A DNA stretch of 15,628 nucleotides from Spirochaetales bacterium (GTDB lineage Bacteria; Spirochaetota; Spirochaetia; DTKZ01), in assembly GCA_031274005.1 (NCBI GenBank), contig JAISQU010000354.1:1-15628 (forward strand), in the 5' to 3' direction. Under the pieces are notes generated by a model. The model had not been told where the DNA came from. It ran no database searches and saw nothing but the letters and a program-made list of their open reading frames with translations. Position numbers and translations under genes: made by a program. Numbering within the stretch: the first letter of the stretch is position 1; the number at the start of each line of letters is the position of its first letter. Shown one piece after another: positions 6,125-12,146 of the stretch.

Positions 6125-7780
6125 ATGGCGAAGCAGTTACGATTTGATGAAGACGCACGTCGCGCGCTTCTTCGGGGAGTGGAGAAAATTTCCTCCGCAG
6201 TGAAAGTTACCCTTGGACCCAAGGGCCGGAATGTTCTTCTGGATAAAAAGTTCGGCGCCCCGACCGTAACAAAAGATGGCGTATCCGTCGCAAAAGAAGT
6301 TGAACTCGAAGATCCTTTTGAGAATATGGGGGCTCAGCTTCTGAAGGAAGTCGCCACGAAAACAAACGACGTTGCCGGCGATGGTACCACCACGGCGACG
6401 GTACTGGCCTACAGCATCATCAAAGAGGGGTTAAAGTCGGTCGCGGCCGGAATCAACCCCATGGGCATCAAACGCGGAATTGACAAGGCCGTTGAATTGG
6501 CGGTGGAAGAAATCAAGAAATCTTCCAAAGAAATCAAAGACAAGGAGGAGATCGCCCAGGTCGCGGCAATCTCAGCCAACAACGACATGGAAATCGGCAA
6601 AGAAATAGCCGACGCCATGGAAAAAGTCGGAAAAGACGGAGTTATCACCGTCGAGGAATCCAAAACCATAGAGACTACAACAGAGTACGTGGAAGGTATG
6701 CAGTTTGACCGCGGCTACATTTCCCCGTACTTTGCGACCAACAGAGACACCATGACGACCGTGCTGGAAAATCCCTACATTCTGATTTTCGACAAAAAGG
6801 TCTCCGGCATGAAAGACCTCCTGCCCATCCTGGAAAAAGTTGCCCAGGCGGGAAAGCCCCTCCTTATCATTGCCGAAGACATTGAAGGCGAGGCTCTTGC
6901 CACCCTGGTTGTCAACAACCTCCGGGGAACCCTGAGCGTCTGCGGGGTCAAGGCGCCCGGTTTCGGCGACCGCCGCAAGGCTCTTCTTGAAGACATCGCC
7001 ATTCTGACGGCCGGACAGGTTATTTCCGACGAACTTGGGCTTAAGCTCGAAAACACGGAGATTTCCTCCCTGGGCCGCGCGAAAATGATCAAGGTCGACA
7101 AAGAAAACACAACCATAGTCAGCGGCGAAGGCAAACAGAACGATATTAAAGACCGCATCGCCCAGATCAAGGCGCAGATAGAAGACACAACCTCCGACTA
7201 TGACCGCGAGAAACTTCAGGAGCGGCTTGCCAAGCTGGCGGGCGGCGTTGCGGTTATCAATGTGGGAGCGGCAACCGAGACGGAACTGAAAGAGAAAAAA
7301 CACCGTGTAGAGGATGCCCTGTCCGCGACCCGCGCGGCCATCGACGAAGGCGTTATTCCCGGCGGCGGCGTAACCCTTGTTCAGACTGTACCCGCCCTCG
7401 ACAAGTTTGACAATTCGGGCTTCACCGAAGAAGAAAAAGTCGGTTTCCGCATCGTGAAGCGCGCCCTTGAAGAGCCTATACGCCAGATAGCCGGTAACGC
7501 CGGTCTTGATGGTTCCATCATCGCGGAAAAGGCGAAAACCGAGAAAAAGGGCAATGGTTTTGACGCGGCTAAAATGGAATGGGTTAATATGCTGAAGTCC
7601 GGTATTCTGGATCCGGCAAAGGTATGCCGCAGCGCCCTGCAAAACGCGGCGTCCATAGCGGGACTGCTTCTGACCACAGAATGCGCCATCACCGATCTGC
7701 CCGAAGAAAAGAAAGCCCCCATGGGCGGCGCTCCCGGAATGGGAGGCATGGGCGGGATGGGAGGCATGGATATGATGTAA
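6125..7780 (+). CDS. groEL: 60-kDa chaperonin GroEL
   Basis: This 551-residue protein is a full-length group I chaperonin that forms the double-ring folding chamber with GroES. Hallmarks are VKVTLGPKGRNVLLDKKFG near the N-terminus (27-44), the ATP-binding NDVAGDGTTTATVLA with its catalytic aspartate (about residue 86), the equatorial-domain signature KKHRVEDALSATRAAIDEG, and the Gly-Met repeat tail GGMGGMGGMDMM. The start at 6125 is chosen because MAKQLRFDEDAR aligns with GroEL N-termini and has a strong Shine-Dalgarno sequence. The frame stays open upstream to 5903, but that part overlaps birA and is not GroEL-like. No groES lies beside it, so groES must be elsewhere. A strong terminator follows, so the gene is probably transcribed alone. 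Confidence 0.98.
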   Translation: MAKQLRFDEDARRALLRGVEKISSAVKVTLGPKGRNVLLDKKFGAPTVTKDGVSVAKEVELEDPFENMGAQLLKEVATKTNDVAGDGTTTATVLAYSIIKEGLKSVAAGINPMGIKRGIDKAVELAVEEIKKSSKEIKDKEEIAQVAAISANNDMEIGKEIADAMEKVGKDGVITVEESKTIETTTEYVEGMQFDRGYISPYFATNRDTMTTVLENPYILIFDKKVSGMKDLLPILEKVAQAGKPLLIIAEDIEGEALATLVVNNLRGTLSVCGVKAPGFGDRRKALLEDIAILTAGQVISDELGLKLENTEISSLGRAKMIKVDKENTTIVSGEGKQNDIKDRIAQIKAQIEDTTSDYDREKLQERLAKLAGGVAVINVGAATETELKEKKHRVEDALSATRAAIDEGVIPGGGVTLVQTVPALDKFDNSGFTEEEKVGFRIVKRALEEPIRQIAGNAGLDGSIIAEKAKTEKKGNGFDAAKMEWVNMLKSGILDPAKVCRSALQNAASIAGLLLTTECAITDLPEEKKAPMGGAPGMGGMGGMGGMDMM

Positions 7781-7783
7781 GCG

Positions 7784-7807
7784 GTTTTCCGGACAGCCCC
7801 GGAAAAC
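7784..7807 (+). other. Hairpin just downstream of the groEL stop
   Basis: GTTTTCCGG (7784-7792) and CCGGAAAAC (7799-7807) form a perfect 9-bp stem with a 6-base loop, starting four bases after the groEL stop codon. No T-run follows, so it is not a classical terminator. It may protect the 3' end of the message. Confidence 0.55.
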
Positions 7808-7839
7808 TGTGATAGGTCATTCCTCTTCATTTCGTACAG

Positions 7840-7873
7840 GCAGGCTTTCTGAAAAGGAAGCCTGCTTTTTTTT
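7840..7873 (+). terminator. Rho-independent terminator of groEL
   Basis: GCAGGCTTTCT (7840-7850), loop GAAA, and AGGAAGCCTGC (7855-7865) form an 11-bp stem with one G-T wobble pair, closed by a stable GNRA-type tetraloop. Eight T residues follow directly (7866-7873). This is a textbook intrinsic terminator on the + strand. Confidence 0.93.
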
Positions 7874-7885
7874 CGTGAATGTGTG

Positions 7886-8330
7886 TCCGCCTGACGTGCG
7901 CTATCACGGAAATGTGCGGAAGAGACATAGCCAAAAACTGCGCGCAAAGCGCGCGTTGTAATCAGGAGCTTTGTTGCGTCGCGTGTAGAATACTGGTGGC
8001 TTTCACCGCAATTTCCGTCCGCCTAACGGCGGGAACGCTATCATGGAAATTGCGGAGGGGGCATAACAATCCGGCAATCGCTTTGCAATTGCGTTACATT
8101 CAGGCATATTCTCGTTTAGCCTGTAGAGCACTGGTGGCTTTCACCGCAATTTCCGCCCGCCTTGCGGCGGGAAGGCTTTCACGGAAATGTGCGGATGGGA
8201 CATAGCCGGAACGGCAATTGCTGCGCAATTGCGTTGCTTTCAGGAGTGATGTTTTTCAGCCTGAAGTGTACTGGTGACTTTCACCGCAATTTCCGGGGCG
8301 ATTCCCCCCGCCGATGCGGGGGGAATCGCC
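7886..8330 (+). repeat. Compound hairpin repeat, array 2 (three and a half units)
   Basis: Arm A (CTGGTGRCTTTCACCGCAAT, then TTCCG) starts at 7993, 8131 and 8271, so the period is 138-140 bases. Arm B lies at 7906-7918, 8045-8055 and 8182-8194; the middle copy GGAAATTGCGG pairs perfectly with its arm A. Hairpins inside A-B differ in sequence between units: CCGCC/GGCGG (8019-8032), CCCGCC/GGCGGG (8156-8171) and, in the last unit, a perfect 15-bp stem (8297-8311 with 8316-8330). Hairpins after B are GCGCGC-AAA-GCGCGC (7940-7954), an imperfect GCAATCGC-TTT-GCAATTGC (about 8074-8092) and GCAATTGC-TGC-GCAATTGC (8214-8232). The first unit lacks arm A and the last lacks arm B. Short open frames across this region are products of the repeat and are not called as genes. 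Confidence 0.85.
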
Positions 8331-8337
8331 TGGCTGC

Positions 8338-8390
8338 TTGCAAAAATATCCAAAACTATATATTATTAGCCATATCGGAAAACAAGGAGA
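8338..8390 (+). promoter_or_regulatory. Promoter and ribosome binding site of the sulfur-carrier/tetrapyrrole operon
   Basis: TTGCAA (8338-8343) and TATTAT (8361-8366) are exactly 17 bases apart, matching consensus at 4 and 5 of 6 positions, in A+T-rich surroundings. A start near 8373 would leave a leader of about 23 bases with AAGGAGA (8384-8390) placed correctly for the GTG at 8396. The leader is too short for a riboswitch. The -35 box begins eight bases after the last repeat hairpin. Confidence 0.62.
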
Positions 8391-8395
8391 TTTCT

Positions 8396-8611
8396 GTGAT
8401 TATAACGGCAAACGGAAAACAGGCGGAAATATCCGGCCAGATTAGCGTCAGCAGGCTTCTGGAGGAAGTCAAGGTGGAAATGCCCGAATACGTCAGCGTT
8501 CAGGTGAACGACGAGATAATTTCACGGGCCGATTTTGACACGACTCTGATAAAAGAAGGATCAGTGGTGGAATTCCTTTATTACATGGGCGGCGGAGTCT
8601 ATCCATGCTGA
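8396..8611 (+). CDS. ThiS/MoaD-like sulfur carrier with a C-terminal extension
   Basis: This 71-residue protein has the ubiquitin-like fold pattern of ThiS: a central VSVQVNDEIISRADFDTTLI, then KEGSVVEFLYYMGGG. In this family the C-terminal Gly-Gly is adenylated by an E1-like enzyme and turned into a thiocarboxylate that donates sulfur. Here the glycines (65-67) are followed by four more residues, Val-Tyr-Pro-Cys, which would block activation until removed. The JAMM peptidase encoded next overlaps this gene and is the obvious processing enzyme. The start is the GTG at 8396 with AAGGAGA upstream; the longer open frame to 8162 runs through repeat DNA. No ThiF/MoeB-type activating enzyme lies in the window. 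The end product of the sulfur is unknown; cysteine, homocysteine or thiamine routes are all known for such carriers, and neighbouring sirohaem genes favour sulfide assimilation. Confidence 0.82.
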   Translation: MIITANGKQAEISGQISVSRLLEEVKVEMPEYVSVQVNDEIISRADFDTTLIKEGSVVEFLYYMGGGVYPC

Positions 8612-9018
8612 GTCTGTCGCCCGAACTGTACGGGATTATGCTTGACCATGCCCGCGCGGGACTGCCCAATGAAGCCTGCGGTCTTTTCGCGGGCGAGATT
8701 TTGGGAGATGAAAAAATCATCAAAGCCGTATACTGCCTGAAAAATACCGACCAGAGCATGGAACATTTTTCCATGGCTCCGGAAGATCAATTCAGGGCTG
8801 TCGCGGATATCAGAAAAAAGGGCCTTGCTCTTTTGGGGAATTTCCACAGCCACCCCTCTACACCCGCGCGCCCTTCGGAAGAAGACATACGCCTCGCCTT
8901 TGATCCCGCCTTGAGTTATCTCATCATCTCCTTAAAGGACGCCGAACCGGTTCTGAAAAGTTTCCTGATTCGCGGAAAACTCGCCGCGGAAGAACCTGTG
9001 AGTATTGTCCGCGGGTAA
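8605..9018 (+). CDS. JAMM/MPN+ metallopeptidase, probable sulfur-carrier processing enzyme
   Basis: This 137-residue protein is a minimal Mov34/MPN domain with the complete JAMM zinc site: Glu23 (NEACGL) and the HxH-x7-SxxD pattern in FHSHPSTPARPSEED (about 81-95). Bacterial relatives (Mec, QbsD and HcyD types) cut after the Gly-Gly of ThiS-like carriers, either to trim a C-terminal extension or to release an amino acid formed on the carrier. The ATG at 8605 lies inside the last codons of the carrier gene, so the two are very likely translated together. The carrier's four extra residues after the glycines give a ready substrate. Substrate assignment is inference from context; the metal-binding residues are seen directly. 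Confidence 0.87.
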   Translation: MLSLSPELYGIMLDHARAGLPNEACGLFAGEILGDEKIIKAVYCLKNTDQSMEHFSMAPEDQFRAVADIRKKGLALLGNFHSHPSTPARPSEEDIRLAFDPALSYLIISLKDAEPVLKSFLIRGKLAAEEPVSIVRG

Positions 9019-9022
9019 ACGA

Positions 9023-9628
9023 TTGGCTTACTTTCCCCTTTTTATTAACCTTGACGGCCGCTTGTGTCTTCTGGTTGGCGGCGGGGCCGCGGCGGCCAGA
9101 AAAGCCGGGGCCCTGATTGATTTTGGCGTATCCCCCGCGGTGGTGGATCCGGCGCCGTCGGAAAAGATCCGCCGCCTGCACGCGCGGGGGCTTTTGACTC
9201 TGCGGGAACGGGCCTACGGCGGTCCCGGCGAGCTAGCCGGAGCCGCCCTGGTTATCGCGGCCACCAATGACCATGAACTGAACCGGAGGATAGCCCTGGA
9301 CGCGGCGGCCGCGGGGATTCCGGTAAACGTCAGCGACTGCCCGCAGTTGTGCAGTTTCTTTTTTCCCGCCCTGGTAAGACGGGGAGACCTTGTTGCGGGT
9401 ATTTCCACTTCCGGCGCTTGCCCCCGGCTGGCGGCGCGGCTTCGGCAGCAGCTTGACGAGCTCTGGCCTTCGGGCCTCGGCGCGGCGCTGGAACAGCTTA
9501 AAGAGGAACGCCGGCGCTTCAGGCAATCCTGCGATCAGGATGAAACCATCCGGCGCCTTGACGGGCTTATTACCCGGCTGCTTGAAGAAACCGGAAAAAC
9601 AGGCAAAAATGACCGTGCGGCGGAATGA
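9023..9628 (+). CDS. Precorrin-2 dehydrogenase / sirohydrochlorin ferrochelatase (SirC/Met8/CysG N-domain type)
   Basis: The product oxidises precorrin-2 to sirohydrochlorin with NAD and may insert iron to give sirohaem. Motifs, numbered from the TTG at 9023: nucleotide-binding VGGGAAAARKAG (18-29), ATND (80-83), the family block NVSDCPQLCSFFFPALVRRGDL (102-123) with the Asp required in Met8 and CysG, then STSGACPRLA. At about 200 residues it matches stand-alone family members and lacks the CysG methyltransferase half, which is supplied by the cobA-hemD fusion downstream. The start is uncertain. TTG 9023 gives MAYFPLFINL, which fits family N-termini, and begins just after the JAMM stop; TTG 9005 would add six residues and overlap the JAMM gene. 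Neither has a good Shine-Dalgarno site. Confidence 0.85.
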   Translation: MAYFPLFINLDGRLCLLVGGGAAAARKAGALIDFGVSPAVVDPAPSEKIRRLHARGLLTLRERAYGGPGELAGAALVIAATNDHELNRRIALDAAAAGIPVNVSDCPQLCSFFFPALVRRGDLVAGISTSGACPRLAARLRQQLDELWPSGLGAALEQLKEERRRFRQSCDQDETIRRLDGLITRLLEETGKTGKNDRAAE

Positions 9629-9661
9629 ACGAAGACTAATAGTAACTTGAGGAAAATAATC

Positions 9662-10558
9662 TTGTCCCGTGAAATTCGATTCGGCAGCCGGGAAAGCGAT
9701 CTGGCGGTAATTCAGGCCCGGCTTGTGATGAACTGTATTGCCCGGACTCACCCGGAAATCTCCCTGCGGCTCATCACCATGAAAACCCGGGGAGACCTTC
9801 ATCCCGAAATGCCGCCGGAGGGGAAATCCTTTTTTACCGGCGCCCTGGAACAGGCCCTTGAGCGGGGCGAAATTGATCTGTGCGTACACAGTCTCAAGGA
9901 CATGGCTACCGAGGAAAACCCGAATCTGCCTATCGCGGCCCTGTCGAAACGGGCGGATCCACGGGATATGCTGATTTTGCCTCCGGGGCGGGTTTTTTCG
10001 GGATTGGGAGCTCTTGATACTTCTCTGCCGGTGGGCTGCGGAAGCGCCCGCCGGCGCGTACAACTTTTTGCCCTGGCGCCGGGCCTGCGCGCCGCTCCCA
10101 TCAGGGGCAATGTGACTACCCGTCTTGACAAAATGGATCAGGGCGGCTATGGCGCGCTGATCCTGGCTGCGGCGGGACTTGAGCGGCTCGGAATAAGGGA
10201 CAGGCCGGGGTATCTTTTTCCTGTGCGGGAGATGATTCCCGCCGCGGGACAGGGCGTTCTGGCTGTCCAGGGCCGCGCAGGGGAAGACCATGACTTTCTT
10301 GACGCGGTACGGGATCCGGTCAGCGAGGAGGAAGCCCGCGCGGAACGGCTTTTGATTCACGCCATGGGGGGAGGATGTAATTCCCCCGCAGCCGCCTTTG
10401 CCAAAATCAGCGGCAGCGAAATTACCCTGCTGGGGATGTACGCGGCGGCTCACGATACTTTCCCGGTCAGGGGTGAAATCTCCGGCGAAAGGAAGGACGG
10501 GCCGCGGCTGGCGGAAAAACTGGCCCGCCGCCTGCTGCAAAAGGAAGGCGGCTTATGA
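9662..10558 (+). CDS. hemC: Porphobilinogen deaminase (hydroxymethylbilane synthase)
   Basis: The enzyme joins four porphobilinogens into hydroxymethylbilane, using a dipyrromethane cofactor tethered to a cysteine. Seen in order: GSRESDLAVIQ near the N-terminus, KTRGD, the catalytic aspartate in CVHSLKDMA, the substrate-binding arginines in GSARRRVQL, RGNVTTRLDKMDQGGYGALI, ILAAAGLERLG, and the cofactor cysteine in GGGCNSPAAAFA (residue 239, codon 10376-10378). The length of 298 residues is normal. TTG 9662 is preferred because GAGGA (9649-9653) lies eight bases upstream and the protein then begins MSREIRFGSRE; TTG 9647, five codons earlier, is the alternative. The 3' end overlaps cobA-hemD by four bases (ATGA). 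Confidence 0.93.
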   Translation: MSREIRFGSRESDLAVIQARLVMNCIARTHPEISLRLITMKTRGDLHPEMPPEGKSFFTGALEQALERGEIDLCVHSLKDMATEENPNLPIAALSKRADPRDMLILPPGRVFSGLGALDTSLPVGCGSARRRVQLFALAPGLRAAPIRGNVTTRLDKMDQGGYGALILAAAGLERLGIRDRPGYLFPVREMIPAAGQGVLAVQGRAGEDHDFLDAVRDPVSEEEARAERLLIHAMGGGCNSPAAAFAKISGSEITLLGMYAAAHDTFPVRGEISGERKDGPRLAEKLARRLLQKEGGL

Positions 10559-12075
10559 CGGGAAAGGTCTGGCTGGTAGGGGCCGGCCCCGGAGATCCGG
10601 GACTCCTGACCCAAAGCGGAAAGGCTGTGCTGGACGCCGCCGATACGGTGATCCACGACCGGCTTGTTTCCGGGGAGATCATCAGGAGCATACCCGTGGG
10701 CGTAGAACTTATCGACGCGGGTAAATACCCCTCCAGGCATCCTCTTCCCCAGGAAGAGATAAACCGCATCATGCTGGCGGAAGCCCGGAAGGGAAAACGG
10801 GTGGTACGCCTCAAGGGGGGCGACCCCTTTCTCTTTGGACGGGGCGGCGAGGAGGTGCTTTTCCTTGCCGCGCGGGGGATTCCCTGTGAGGTGATTCCCG
10901 GAGTCAGTTCCGCTCTGGCGGTTCCGGCGGCGGCGGGAATTCCCGTAACTCACAGGGGAATAAGCGCCGCGGCGCATATTATCGCCTGGCACGGAAAAGA
11001 CGGCCCCCCCGCGGCGGAAACACTGAAATCTATTGCCGGCGCGGGGGGAACTCTGGTGATTCTTATGGGCGCCGCGGCCTTACGGCGGGATATGGGGGAG
11101 CGGCTTACGGAAGCGGGTTTTGATCCGGAGACCCCCGCCGCGGTAATAGAAGAGGGCGCGACCCCCCGGCAGCGGGTACGCCTTACCACCCTGCGGGGGC
11201 TTGCCGAAGCGCCGGAGACTGTCATCCGGCCCGGCGCCGGGAGCCTGTCTCCGGCGCTTGTGGTAGTGGGAGAAGTCTGTTCTCTAAGGGAAATATTCCT
11301 GCGGGCGGAGGCCGTGACGGAAGCTCCCCTCCGGGGGCTGCGCGTGGTAGTCACCCGGCCCGAACCACAAAACGCGGAGCTTTGCCGTAATATCCGCGCC
11401 CTGGGGGGAGAGGCTATACCCTTTCCCTGTATCAAAACCCTTCCTTCCCGCGGAATAAGCGACGGCGCCTGTCTTGAGGCGGGGCGATACCGGTGGCTCC
11501 TCTTTACCGGCGCAGCGGGGGTGGAAATATTTTTTGAACGCTATCTCCGGGGAGGAGGCGATTTTCGTTCCCTTGGGGGATGCCGTTTTGCCGCCCCCGG
11601 ACCCGCCACGGCGGAGGCTTTGGCAAAACACGGATTTATTCCTGATTTTGTTCCCGCCGTTTACAACGGACGCGGCCTTGGGGAAGGGCTTGCGGAAAAA
11701 ATCGCTCCCCATGAAAAGGCTCTGATAATCTGTCCCGAAGAAAACTCTCCTGGGCTTTTTGAGGCCCTTGGGGAAAGGGGCGTCTGTTTTGACAAACTGG
11801 CGGTCTACCGGACCGTCCCCTGCGAAGGAGGGCCGGCGGCCCGGAAAGCAATTGAAGACGGGGACTTTGATTGTGTTTTTTTCACCAGCCCCTCTTCGGC
11901 GGCGGCCTTTGTCGAAGCCTTTCCCGCAATGAAGCTCCCGGGAATTACCGCCCTCTGCATAGGAGAAACCACGGCAATCCGCGCGCGGGAATTAGGCATG
12001 AGCGTACACACCGCCGGGGAAGCCACTACCCGAGGCATGTGCCGGCTTGCCGGTGAGCTATTCCCCCGGCCATGA
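10555..12075 (+). CDS. cobA-hemD: Fused uroporphyrinogen-III C-methyltransferase and uroporphyrinogen-III synthase
   Basis: This 506-residue bifunctional protein has two parts. The first (residues 3-245) is an SAM-dependent uroporphyrinogen-III methyltransferase, with VGAGPGDPGLLT (8-19), RLKGGDPFLFGRGGEE (85-100) and the SSALAVPAAAGIPVTHRG block (118-135); the following segment reads AWHG where relatives usually have a TGH-like motif. The second (from about 261) is uroporphyrinogen-III synthase, starting LRVVVTRPEPQNAEL and ending in the family's FFTSPSSAAAF and CIGETTAIRARELG segments. Together they cyclise hydroxymethylbilane to uroporphyrinogen III and methylate it to precorrin-2, the substrate of the dehydrogenase encoded two genes upstream. 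CobA-HemD fusions are known in Firmicutes and others. The gene overlaps hemC by four bases. No uroporphyrinogen decarboxylase is present, so the local pathway points to sirohaem or corrinoid rather than protohaem. Confidence 0.93.
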   Translation: MTGKVWLVGAGPGDPGLLTQSGKAVLDAADTVIHDRLVSGEIIRSIPVGVELIDAGKYPSRHPLPQEEINRIMLAEARKGKRVVRLKGGDPFLFGRGGEEVLFLAARGIPCEVIPGVSSALAVPAAAGIPVTHRGISAAAHIIAWHGKDGPPAAETLKSIAGAGGTLVILMGAAALRRDMGERLTEAGFDPETPAAVIEEGATPRQRVRLTTLRGLAEAPETVIRPGAGSLSPALVVVGEVCSLREIFLRAEAVTEAPLRGLRVVVTRPEPQNAELCRNIRALGGEAIPFPCIKTLPSRGISDGACLEAGRYRWLLFTGAAGVEIFFERYLRGGGDFRSLGGCRFAAPGPATAEALAKHGFIPDFVPAVYNGRGLGEGLAEKIAPHEKALIICPEENSPGLFEALGERGVCFDKLAVYRTVPCEGGPAARKAIEDGDFDCVFFTSPSSAAAFVEAFPAMKLPGITALCIGETTAIRARELGMSVHTAGEATTRGMCRLAGELFPRP

Positions 12076-12146
12076 CAGGAGCCTGGTATATAATCAACCT
12101 GGCAAATAAGTTCTCAATAATGAAAACCGTAATCATTCGTGCAGTG

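Noticed and set aside
7886..8330. CRISPR array
   Set aside because: The period is about 140 bases, the repeats are long and imperfect, and the segments between them are palindromes rather than unique spacers.
7879..8395. Short open frames across the repeat arrays, including the upstream extension of the sulfur-carrier frame to 8162
   Set aside because: They are produced by repeated DNA. Their translations share repeat-derived segments and lack ribosome binding sites.
8331..8395. Cobalamin or other riboswitch before the tetrapyrrole operon
   Set aside because: The leader from the predicted start is only about 23 bases, and no B12-box-like sequence was seen.
12076..12146. Terminator between the convergent cobA-hemD and ATPase/nuclease genes
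   Set aside because: No stem of useful length was found in these 71 bases.
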